Assembly: GCA_016764015.1 (NCBI GenBank) | Contig: JAESSR010000005.1 | Coordinates: 1 to 41,830 of the forward strand | Source of the DNA: Phycisphaerales bacterium | GTDB taxonomy: Bacteria > Planctomycetota > Phycisphaerae > Phycisphaerales > UBA1924 | Reading direction: 5' to 3' | Length of the DNA: 41,830 nt | Shown: one piece after another, positions 34,544 through 41,830 of the stretch | Layout of the letters: every line of letters starts with the position of its first letter | How positions within the stretch are numbered: the first letter of the stretch is position 1 | Notes under the pieces: model-generated | What the model was told of the DNA's origin: nothing | The model's database searches: none | What the model saw: only the letters and a program-made list of their open reading frames with translations | Program-made: the position numbers and the translations under genes

Positions 34544-35587
34544 CTAGCTGCCCAAGAGCATATCCCTTGCTTGGATGTAGCGTTCGAGGGTGCCGGTGAG
34601 GACTTCATCGGGCAGTGTTGGCCCTGGAGCAGTCTTGTCCCACGCTCCGCTTTGAACGAGTGATTCGAGGTATTCGCGGACAAACTGTTTGTCGAAGCTC
34701 TTCTGGGCTCGCCCTGGCTCGTAATCATCGGCGGGCCAGAATCTTGATGAATCTGGGGTCAGCGCCTCGTCGATCAAGATTGGGTCGTTCGAGATGATCT
34801 TGCCCTCGCTGTCGATGGGGAATCCAAACTCGAACTTGGTGTCAGCGAGGATGATCCCGTGATCTTTGGCGTAGGCGCTCGCAGCGACATAGATACTCAG
34901 TGATCGCTCGCGGAGTGTTTCCATGAGTGATCGCCCAGAGAGTCCTTCAACCAGATCATCAACATAGTCACAGGCATGCTCGAAGCCGATATTTTCATCG
35001 TGTCCATCATCGATTTTGGTCGCTGGTGTGAAAATCGGTTCGGGGAGTCGATCGCACTGCTTGAGCCCCTCGGGGAGTTGCACGCCACAGATGCTCCCGG
35101 TACTTCGGTAGTCTTTGAGCCCAGAGCCCTCAAGGTATCCACGCACGACACACTCGACAGGAACGACCTTGCAGACTCGGCAGATGGTGGTGCGTCCTTC
35201 GAGCATTTCGCGGGTGGTTTGTCCTGAGAATGCGTCGTCTGGGTACAGATCAGTTTCGGTGCTCACGAGGTGGGTGGGGGAGAGTCCTTGATCCTCGATC
35301 CAGCGGAGCCAAAATGTGGCGATTTCGGTCAGCAACTTGCCTTTTCCTGGCATCGGCGTGGGCAAAATGACATCAAATGCTGAGATTCGATCCGATGCGA
35401 TCATCGCGAGCTTCGCGGGGACAGGATTGCCATCGAGATCAAGGCTCTGTGGTATGGTGTAGGTATCTCGGACCTTTCCAGCGCGTTTATTGGGCAATGA
35501 AAGGTCAGTTTCGAAAACTGGCTCCCCGAATTCCGACAAAGATGTTGATGATGAAGACGACGGCGATGCTGGGCGGTTCGTTTGCAT
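34544..35587 (-). CDS. purC: Phosphoribosylaminoimidazole-succinocarboxamide synthase
   Basis: A 347-residue SAICAR synthetase, which joins CAIR and aspartate using ATP in de novo purine synthesis. Motifs: KRAGKVRDTYTI (ATP loop), MIASDRISAFDVILPTPMPG, the substrate site VECVVRGYLEGSGLKDY, LADTKFEFGF, and ILIDEALTPDSSRFWPADDY. The enzyme ends with the family's QFVREYLES and a helical tail. ATG 35587 (MQTNRPASPS) is chosen; the frame runs upstream to 35752, but that part is not conserved-looking. About 15 Ser/Pro-rich residues precede the core. The longer, about 300-residue-plus form is the yeast and planctomycete type rather than the short bacterial one. No other pur genes are nearby. Confidence 0.95.
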   Translation of the reverse strand: MQTNRPASPSSSSSTSLSEFGEPVFETDLSLPNKRAGKVRDTYTIPQSLDLDGNPVPAKLAMIASDRISAFDVILPTPMPGKGKLLTEIATFWLRWIEDQGLSPTHLVSTETDLYPDDAFSGQTTREMLEGRTTICRVCKVVPVECVVRGYLEGSGLKDYRSTGSICGVQLPEGLKQCDRLPEPIFTPATKIDDGHDENIGFEHACDYVDDLVEGLSGRSLMETLRERSLSIYVAASAYAKDHGIILADTKFEFGFPIDSEGKIISNDPILIDEALTPDSSRFWPADDYEPGRAQKSFDKQFVREYLESLVQSGAWDKTAPGPTLPDEVLTGTLERYIQARDMLLGS

Positions 35588-35795
35588 GTTTTGACAATAG
35601 CCTATCTGTTTGCGTTTGGTGAATGCATGAGCAAAGAAAGAGCCATCTGGGATGTCGATGGGTGAAAATTGGTTCGATTCGGGGTGATACGCTCGCCAGT
35701 TGGTGTCTGATCCCATATCCTTGTATTGATTGATAGATCGGGTTCCTGGCACGCACGGTGCAGACCAGGGTCGAATCAGGAGTGTACGATCCCCA

Positions 35796-37520
35796 ATGCT
35801 GCGTTTTGTTGCCCCAGATATTCAGACGAACGGATCTCAACAGATTCTGCCCGGTGCCTATCTCATCGGCCCGGATTCTGTACCAATCGCGGGCGAGGTG
35901 CTCGCTGAGGATGGATTGATCCGATGCGAAAAAGGAACCCGCGAAGCAGCATCGCTTGCGTTGCAGGTTGATCTGGACTCAGCCAAGCTGGCAAGTATCG
36001 ATCACCAAGGCCCAATCATCGATGATATTCTACTCCGCCCGTTGGGTGTGTGGTCGTTGCAAACCTGTCTGCTTCCAGATCGGGATCGCGCGTACCTGTT
36101 GCCTCTCGAACTTGCCCGTCATCGGATCATGTTGTTTCTGACCAAACTCGAAGATTGGCAATCGTTTGATATCCCCCCGGACTCACAGGTCATGAGGCTC
36201 TTTGACTTCGCACGCCAAGCATTCACAAAGGCACTTGTCGCATCGAACTCCAAATCTCAAACAATCGAACAAGCAACCAAGCATGGGCTCTTGGCGCTCT
36301 GGGTGGTGCTCGAAGCATCGGAGCGTTTGGCGCTTTTACAGACACAGAAAGACTTCAAGGCGAGGATGAATGGCGAGCTCTATCTTTCGGTTTCCGAGGA
36401 TTCAGGCATCGGCAAGCGGGCGATGCCTGTGCTTCATCCAACGCGAGGCGGCGTTGTGTTGCCCACCAAGCCGGCGATCGGTTCGATCGTCTCGCCCGCG
36501 ATGCTCAACGACCTCACCAAATCATCAGCGATCAAAGCGTGTGATTTTATAACGCTCCCGATGCGATGGATCGAGATGGAACCCCTCGAAGGGGAATACG
36601 CCTACACACCAACCGATCAATGGATCGAATGGGCGATCCGATCGGCCAAGATGCCTGTGGTTGCTGGACCGGTGATTGATTTCCGTCCGGCGTGTGTGCC
36701 GGATTGGCTGTATATCTGGGAGAATGATTACGACACACTCCGCGAGTTGGTCTACGAACATCTCAAAGCGATCGTGACACGATATCGCCGAACAGTGAGC
36801 CGATGGACAGTGTGCTCTGGTCTGCATTGCGGCGAGCACTTCAAGCTCGACTTCCAGCAGATGATCGATCTCACCCGAATCTGCGTCTTGGTTGTCCGCA
36901 AACTCCATCCACGCGCAAAGGTTCAGGTCGAGATTGTTGAGCCTTGGGGCGAGTACCACACGAGTGATCGGCGATCGCTCCCACCTGTGCTTTATGCCGA
37001 GATGCTCACGCAGTCTGGGATTCCGATTGATTCGTTCTCGCTTCGTGTGCAGATGGGTTCATACCAGCCCGGATTATGCACCCGAGATTTGATGGCATTT
37101 AGCACGATGCTCGATCAGTATGCGATGCTCGATCGTCCAATTGCGATCTCGGCATTTGGTGTTCCATCGGGCCCGTTGACAACCCGTCAAGATCCCGAGA
37201 ACTTGTCGCAGCCCGGGTATTGGCGACAGCACTGGACGCCTCAAGCGCAAGCACAATGGTTGTCCGCGTATGGTGCGGTGGCATTGTCTAAGCCTTATAT
37301 CGAATCAATCTGCTGGCAAGAACTCGCAGACCCGAGCGGCGTCACCGAGATGCGCACTGGCGGATTGATGGATCGGCGGGCGCAGACCAGGCCGGTGTTT
37401 GATCGCGTTGTTGAACTCCGCGATGCGATACAATCTGGCAATCTGCCAGAGCGATTGATGTCCCCCGACTTTTTGAATATGGAGCAGGGGGAATCTCAGG
37501 CTGCTGAGATCCGCTCGTGA
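35796..37520 (+). CDS. GH10-like (xylanase-fold) protein, probably non-catalytic
   Basis: A 574-residue protein. The C-terminal half (about 210-560) follows the GH10 (endo-xylanase) TIM-barrel pattern: FITLPMRWIEMEPLEGEYAY, WIEWAIRSAKMPVVAGPVI, a strand ending SRWTVCSG near 337, and a late strand IAISAFG near 449-455, then YWRQHWTPQAQAQWLSAYGA and PYIESICWQELADP. In active GH10 enzymes the two marked strands end in the acid/base and nucleophile glutamates (WDVVNE and TELD types); here neither Glu is seen. The N-terminal about 200 residues are a separate region. There is no signal peptide. ATG 35796 has AGGAG 13 bases upstream. Its stop overlaps the next start. Confidence 0.7.
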   Translation: MLRFVAPDIQTNGSQQILPGAYLIGPDSVPIAGEVLAEDGLIRCEKGTREAASLALQVDLDSAKLASIDHQGPIIDDILLRPLGVWSLQTCLLPDRDRAYLLPLELARHRIMLFLTKLEDWQSFDIPPDSQVMRLFDFARQAFTKALVASNSKSQTIEQATKHGLLALWVVLEASERLALLQTQKDFKARMNGELYLSVSEDSGIGKRAMPVLHPTRGGVVLPTKPAIGSIVSPAMLNDLTKSSAIKACDFITLPMRWIEMEPLEGEYAYTPTDQWIEWAIRSAKMPVVAGPVIDFRPACVPDWLYIWENDYDTLRELVYEHLKAIVTRYRRTVSRWTVCSGLHCGEHFKLDFQQMIDLTRICVLVVRKLHPRAKVQVEIVEPWGEYHTSDRRSLPPVLYAEMLTQSGIPIDSFSLRVQMGSYQPGLCTRDLMAFSTMLDQYAMLDRPIAISAFGVPSGPLTTRQDPENLSQPGYWRQHWTPQAQAQWLSAYGAVALSKPYIESICWQELADPSGVTEMRTGGLMDRRAQTRPVFDRVVELRDAIQSGNLPERLMSPDFLNMEQGESQAAEIRS

Positions 37521-38053
37521 GCGCCAGGAACAAATCAGAACGATCAGTCGCCCCCAAATCGAATCAATCTGATTGGTCACGAACACCCGCTGCCATCTTC
37601 GCCACTGTTGTGCTCGCGATCGCATCCCTCGCCGGGCTTGGGTGGTCGTGGAACCGGACGATTGAACGATCTCAAGGGTACGAGTCTGAGCCGGTATCGG
37701 CAGCAATTGAAGATGGCTCATCATCACGCGATCCTTGGGTTATTGAGGATCACACAGCCGATTATACCGCTCGCTCGATCGACCAGGGATCACTGAGCGT
37801 GGTCCGAAGGATCGACATCAACTCTGCGGATGTTGCAATGCTTGATTTGCTCCCAGGGATCGGCCCGGCGTTGGCCTCGCGGATTCTCAAAGATCGTGAG
37901 GAAAATGGGGTCTACCGGACTATCGATGAGCTCAAGCGAGTCCGTGGAATCGGTCCTAAGACGGTCGAAAAACTCCGCTCTTTGGTGATCGTCAATGATT
38001 CACCAGCCAATCCTATGAGTGATGATGATTCTCATAGCGCATCGGGCGATTGA
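37517..38053 (+). CDS. Membrane-anchored ComEA-type helix-hairpin-helix protein
   Basis: A 178-residue protein with one N-terminal transmembrane helix (AAIFATVVLAIASLAGLGWS, 25-44), a Ser/Asp-rich linker and a ComEA-type double helix-hairpin-helix domain at about 100-158: INSADVAMLDLLPGIGPALA and YRTIDELKRVRGIGPKTVEK. The domain binds DNA without sequence preference; in ComEA it captures incoming DNA outside the inner membrane during natural transformation. The start is GTG 37517, overlapping the preceding stop (GTGA). No comEC or pilus gene is in the window. It may serve competence or another envelope DNA-binding role. Confidence 0.85.
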   Translation: MSARNKSERSVAPKSNQSDWSRTPAAIFATVVLAIASLAGLGWSWNRTIERSQGYESEPVSAAIEDGSSSRDPWVIEDHTADYTARSIDQGSLSVVRRIDINSADVAMLDLLPGIGPALASRILKDREENGVYRTIDELKRVRGIGPKTVEKLRSLVIVNDSPANPMSDDDSHSASGD

Positions 38054-38156
38054 TACGGGTAAACTCTGAGTATTCAAGTTGTGTGCATGGGCTGATCGAA
38101 AATCCCGATGATCCCTTGCCCGCGTGTGCGCTGCGCGCAGGGAAAGACTCAAGAGC

Positions 38157-41100
38157 ATGGAACTGCTAACTCCAATCATTGCTGATGCAGCGTTCCGATC
38201 CTTCGCAAAGGGGCTCGACGCGGGGCATCGAACCATCGCGACGGGCTCGGTTGGGTCATCGATCTCACTGGTCGCACTGGCATTGAGTCAGCGGATCAAA
38301 CGCCCGGTGCTCATCGTGTGCGCCCACCTTGATGAAGCCGAGGATATCTACGCGGAGATTCAAGCGATCGAGCCAAATCGGTGTGCAATTTTCCCAGCAC
38401 TCGAGCTTTCGCCGGGTGAATCAAGTGTCAGTGCGGAGCTCTTTGCCCAACGCACCTCGATGATCGCACAGTTCCGATTGCGAATCATCCCAGATGTCCT
38501 CATCGCACCGATCTCGGCGTTGATGCAGCCTGTGCCGAGCGAAGATCGCATCAACTCACTGGTTCGTGAGGTCAAAGACGCAACAGAGGTTGATCCGTCG
38601 GAACTCATCGAGTGGATGAGCAACGCCGGGTACGATCGCGTTGATACAATCGAGTACCCAGGACAGTTTGCATCAAGAGGCGGGATCATTGATATCTTCC
38701 CGCCGACGGGACCATCGAACAACGCTGGTGGATCACCTATTCCTGTCCGGATCGATTTCTTTGGCGATGAAATCGATTCGATCTCGGAAATCGATATCGA
38801 CACGATGGGTTCGGATCGCAAGATCGAATCGGCCTTGCTCGGTGCGGTGGGCGATGCCCAGTTGGCAGGGAATCGGGATGACCAATCCGTGCTCGAATAC
38901 CTGCCACGCGAAGCGGTGGTGCTGATCGCAGAGACCTTTGAAGTCGTCGAGCAAGGTCGCGGCTACTTTGAAAGAATCAGCGATGGGCGAGCAATCTATG
39001 GCCCGCCTGCTGTTCTCAAAATCCTCGAAACCCGGTTCCATGCCCTTGCCGAGGTGAATCAGTTTTCAGCGGGCAAATCAGGAGCGGATTCGCTCGTCGG
39101 GTTGCCGGTGGGGACGCTGCCGCCGTTCGATCGGGAGGTTTCGGGTGCGATCAAAGAACTCGGCGAACTCAAAGAACAGGTCGACACGGTGGTTCTTGCG
39201 TGCGGTTCCGATGGCGAGTTTGCAAGGCTCGGGGAGTTGCTCACACTCCATGCACCCGGGGTTGATGTCCGACGAGAGATTCTTGACATCCGACGCGGGT
39301 TCATCTGGGATGCCTCCGACGAAGGCGCAGGGATCGGTCGATTTGCGATTGTTCCCGCAGGCGAGTTGTTGCATCGATCGAGTGTGCGTCGGCGGATTCA
39401 GAAGATACGCGCCGGGCGCACGATGGATACATTTCTTGATATCCAAGTTGATGACTATGTCGTGCATGCCGAGCATGGGATCGCCAAGTTTGTCGGCATG
39501 AGCATCATGGACGCGTCAGGCACGGCCAAGCAACGCAGGCAGTTTGATTCAAGCGTCGGGCCCAAAGCCAAGAAACGAAAAGAAGATCAGGAAGAATACC
39601 TCACGCTCGAGTTTGCCGGGCGGAGCCGATTGCATGTGCCGTGCTCGCAGATCGCGTTGGTGCAGAAGTATGTTGGCGGGTTTAAGGGCAAGCCGCCGCT
39701 GAGTTCTATCGGGGGAAAGAAGTGGAAAGCCCAGAAGGAACGCGTTGCGGAATCGGTCAAGGATTTGGCATCCGAGATGCTGCGTGTGCGAGCAGCCCGC
39801 GAGCATGTGCCCGGATTCTCGTATCCGAGCGATACATCGTTGTTTAAAGAGTTCGAAGCTGAGTTTCCATACGACGAGACCGAAGACCAGCTCAGCTCGA
39901 TGATTGAAATCAAAAAAGACATGCAGTCATCGCGTCCGATGGATCGTCTAATCTGTGGCGATGTTGGCTTTGGTAAAACAGAGCTCGCGATCCGCGCTGC
40001 GTTTAAAGCGGTCGAGGCGGGTCGCCAGGTGGCGATCCTTGTGCCGACAACGGTACTTGCCGAGCAGCACGAACGCACCTTTCGCCAGCGATTCGCAGAC
40101 TATCCATTCCGGGTGGAATCACTCTCACGGTTTAAGTCGACCAAAGACATCAAGCGGACGATTGAAGACCTCAAGCTCGGACGCGTTGATGTCGTGATCG
40201 GGACGCATCGGATTTTGTCCAAAGACATCAAGTTCGCCAATCTGGGCATGGTGGTGATTGACGAGGAACAACGCTTTGGGGTCGAGCACAAAGAGTCATT
40301 GCTGCGTCTGAGGCTCACGGTCGATGTCTTGACTTTGAGCGCCACGCCGATCCCCCGCACGCTGCACATGTCGATGCTTGGGCTGCGGGATATTTCGAGC
40401 CTCACCACGCCGCCGGTGGATCGAAGGTCGATCGTGACAGAGGTGATCCCGTACAACACGCATCGGATAGCGCGAGCAATTCAGCGTGAGCTCGCGCGCG
40501 AGGGGCAGGTGTATTATGTCCATAATCGTGTGCACAATATCGAATCGGTCGCCGACACTGTCCGCAAGCTCGTGCCCGGGGCAAAGGTCATCATCGGGCA
40601 CGGGCAGATGCCCGGGCACCAGCTCGAACAAGTGATGCACCAGTTCATGTCGCGCAAGGCCGATGTGTTGGTCTCGACGACCATTATCGAATCGGGGATT
40701 GATATCCCGACCGCAAACACAATGATTATCAACGATGCCGACCGATTTGGATTGTCGGAGCTCCATCAGCTCCGCGGGCGCGTCGGTCGTTCGCATCACC
40801 GGGCGTATTGCTATCTGCTTTTGCCCGAAGATCGAACCGTCAAAGAAGTCGCCCAGAAGCGGCTCAAAGCGATCGAGGAATATTCGATGCTCGGCGCAGG
40901 ATTCAAGATCGCGATGCGTGACCTTGAAATCCGCGGCGCGGGGAATCTGCTCGGGGCTGAGCAATCCGGGCACATCGCAGCGGTTGGTTATGAGATGTAC
41001 TGCCAACTGCTCGATCAGACTGTCCATCAGCTTACCGAAGCAGGGGCGCCCGAGCAGGTGACCCACACATCGGTCGATATTGGAATCTTCGGGTATATCC

Positions 41101-41522
41101 CCAAAGCGTACATCCCCAGTGATGTGCGAAGGATCGAAGCCTATCGCAGGCTGGGCACTGCACACACCCAGGCGCAAATAGATCAGGTGATCGAAGACCT
41201 CACCAGCGCGTATTCAGATCCGCCTGAGCTTGTTCGGCGATTGATCCTCCGTGCCCGCGTCCGGGCTGCGTATCAATCGCTTTTTGTCAGAGGCGTGAGC
41301 CAACGGGGCGAAGATGTCGTATTCCTCACCGCGACCCCGGATCAGATTGTCAGCGAACTGAACAATGCCCCGGTGGAGATCCATGTGCTCGCTGGCGATC
41401 TCGCCCAGACCAATGCGAAGACGGCTGCTGGCGAACAACTCAGCGAGGTCTACGCTCGCCCAGAAGATCAACCCAAATCGTTGATGCAGCGAGCCAAAGC
41501 AATTTTATCTTGGGTTTCATAG
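38157..41522 (+). CDS. mfd: Transcription-repair coupling factor Mfd
   Basis: An 1121-residue Mfd, which pushes stalled RNA polymerase off damaged DNA and recruits UvrA. The UvrB-like N-terminal domains (YDRVDTIEYPGQFASRGGII) are followed by the polymerase-interacting domain from about 430 (VDDYVVHAEHGIAKFVGM). This domain carries a Lys/Glu-rich insertion of about 25 residues near 455-480. The RecG-like translocase has Walker A GDVGFGKT at 601-608, DEEQRFG from 702, LSATPIPRTLHMSMLG, and the motif VI stretch QLRGRVGRSHHRAYCYLLL. The C-terminal UvrA-regulating domain (IDVGI-like VDIGIFGYIPKAYIP) is complete. ATG 38157 is favoured over GTG 38124. The gene is single and follows the ComEA-like gene. 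Confidence 0.97.
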   Translation: MELLTPIIADAAFRSFAKGLDAGHRTIATGSVGSSISLVALALSQRIKRPVLIVCAHLDEAEDIYAEIQAIEPNRCAIFPALELSPGESSVSAELFAQRTSMIAQFRLRIIPDVLIAPISALMQPVPSEDRINSLVREVKDATEVDPSELIEWMSNAGYDRVDTIEYPGQFASRGGIIDIFPPTGPSNNAGGSPIPVRIDFFGDEIDSISEIDIDTMGSDRKIESALLGAVGDAQLAGNRDDQSVLEYLPREAVVLIAETFEVVEQGRGYFERISDGRAIYGPPAVLKILETRFHALAEVNQFSAGKSGADSLVGLPVGTLPPFDREVSGAIKELGELKEQVDTVVLACGSDGEFARLGELLTLHAPGVDVRREILDIRRGFIWDASDEGAGIGRFAIVPAGELLHRSSVRRRIQKIRAGRTMDTFLDIQVDDYVVHAEHGIAKFVGMSIMDASGTAKQRRQFDSSVGPKAKKRKEDQEEYLTLEFAGRSRLHVPCSQIALVQKYVGGFKGKPPLSSIGGKKWKAQKERVAESVKDLASEMLRVRAAREHVPGFSYPSDTSLFKEFEAEFPYDETEDQLSSMIEIKKDMQSSRPMDRLICGDVGFGKTELAIRAAFKAVEAGRQVAILVPTTVLAEQHERTFRQRFADYPFRVESLSRFKSTKDIKRTIEDLKLGRVDVVIGTHRILSKDIKFANLGMVVIDEEQRFGVEHKESLLRLRLTVDVLTLSATPIPRTLHMSMLGLRDISSLTTPPVDRRSIVTEVIPYNTHRIARAIQRELAREGQVYYVHNRVHNIESVADTVRKLVPGAKVIIGHGQMPGHQLEQVMHQFMSRKADVLVSTTIIESGIDIPTANTMIINDADRFGLSELHQLRGRVGRSHHRAYCYLLLPEDRTVKEVAQKRLKAIEEYSMLGAGFKIAMRDLEIRGAGNLLGAEQSGHIAAVGYEMYCQLLDQTVHQLTEAGAPEQVTHTSVDIGIFGYIPKAYIPSDVRRIEAYRRLGTAHTQAQIDQVIEDLTSAYSDPPELVRRLILRARVRAAYQSLFVRGVSQRGEDVVFLTATPDQIVSELNNAPVEIHVLAGDLAQTNAKTAAGEQLSEVYARPEDQPKSLMQRAKAILSWVS

Positions 41523-41643
41523 CAGAATTGTGTGGGTTTATTGAGCGATCGATCAGGATTCATGAAAACTGAACATACACACGCTCGCAGAGTGTGATAG
41601 ACTCTGAGGACAAGCTCTTTGCAATGAACTACAGGATGAGTGC

Positions 41644-41830
41644 ATGCCCGAATCACAAGATACCACTTCAGAAACCAACCCGCAAACCAAACCAATGCAA
41701 CGCGTTGGTGGAAGCACGCAGCTTGATCAGCAGCTCAACTCGCTCCGCCGAAGGCTTATCCGCGAAGCATCGCAAGCGGTCGATCTGCTCTCCCGATCAA
41801 TCGAGGTGCTCTGGACCGCCGACCGCGAAG
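41644..41830 (+). CDS. Probable PhoU-domain protein, 5' part only
   Basis: The frame opens at ATG 41644, with AGGA eight bases upstream, and runs off the window end after 62 codons. A Ser/Thr/Gln/Asn-rich leader of about 25 residues leads to TQLDQQLNSLRRRLIREASQ and AVDLLSRSIEVLWTADRE, which match the first helix pair of PhoU (phosphate-transport regulator) proteins. Only the start is visible, so the family call is tentative; another four-helix-bundle protein is possible. Confidence 0.55.
   Translation, partial: MPESQDTTSETNPQTKPMQRVGGSTQLDQQLNSLRRRLIREASQAVDLLSRSIEVLWTADRE

Larger units (their letters stand above)
34419..34546. repeat. Stop-to-stop imperfect inverted repeat
   Basis: The whole gap between convergent genes is an imperfect palindrome. 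Outer arms TAGTGCGTGTCT and AGACACGACCTA pair over 10 of 12 bases and include the TAG stop codons of both genes. Middle arms CATCTT/AAGATG follow, and inner arms GTAGAACGGGCTT (34449-34461) and AAGCCCGTTCTAC (34505-34517) match over 13 bases. It resembles the palindromic REP/MITE-type elements common in planctomycete genomes. Confidence 0.8.

Noticed and set aside
34441..34728. Short minus-strand frame reading through the palindromic element
   Set aside because: Its end is a translation of the inverted repeat and its start is antisense-frame purC sequence; not a gene.
40296..41177. Long minus-strand open frame (293 codons) under mfd
   Set aside because: It is antisense to the conserved helicase and UvrA-regulating parts of Mfd and has no recognisable motif.
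41590..41620. Hairpin CAGAGT/ACTCTG as the mfd terminator
   Set aside because: The stem is only six bases with no T-run after it.

Overview
The window looks like chromosomal DNA of a planctomycete, most likely of the class Phycisphaerae. This is inferred from moderate GC content, a small secreted protein with dockerin-like EF-hand repeats, several secreted or membrane proteins of planctomycete-type architecture, and intergenic palindromic elements of a kind common in that phylum. No phage, transposase, plasmid or CRISPR features were seen.

Layout. 88-2265 (+): a hypothetical gene, then a tightly overlapping set of two YbjQ/UPF0145-type genes and a PrsW-like intramembrane protease. 2406-2969 (+): a secreted dockerin-like protein. 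2991-5944 (-): an oligopeptide/dipeptide ABC permease and its solute-binding protein, without the other transporter subunits. 6005-11400 (-): a secreted protein, a plant/cyanobacterial-type ferredoxin-NADP reductase, a coiled-coil lipoprotein and a membrane-anchored protein with a CX4CH heme-like motif. 11532-19159 (-): a chemosensory operon in the order cheB-cheW-cheR-cheA-cheX-cheY-fapA, with no receptor gene. 19369-19453 (-): tRNA-Leu(GAG) with its own terminator. 19647-22280 (+): a hypothetical protein, a GT4/GT5-like glycosyltransferase and a two-TM protein, ended by a palindromic element.

22415-34421 is the most distinctive block. An ABC-2 permease on the minus strand faces away from a plus-strand operon encoding three SPFH (band 7/HflK/HflC-like) proteins, an ABC ATPase with an acidic repeat-bearing tail, a second ABC-2 permease and a 654-residue helical membrane-anchored protein. 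The arrangement suggests one SPFH-scaffolded ABC export or membrane-remodelling complex. The second permease has an in-frame TAA 16 codons after its best start, so it may be damaged, misread at one base, or translated from an internal start.

34544-41830: purC (-), then on the plus strand a GH10-like protein apparently lacking both catalytic glutamates, a membrane-anchored ComEA-type helix-hairpin-helix protein, mfd, and the start of a probable PhoU-domain gene. The gap between the convergent 32457-34421 gene and purC is one long imperfect inverted repeat running from stop codon to stop codon and holding a terminator hairpin in each arm.
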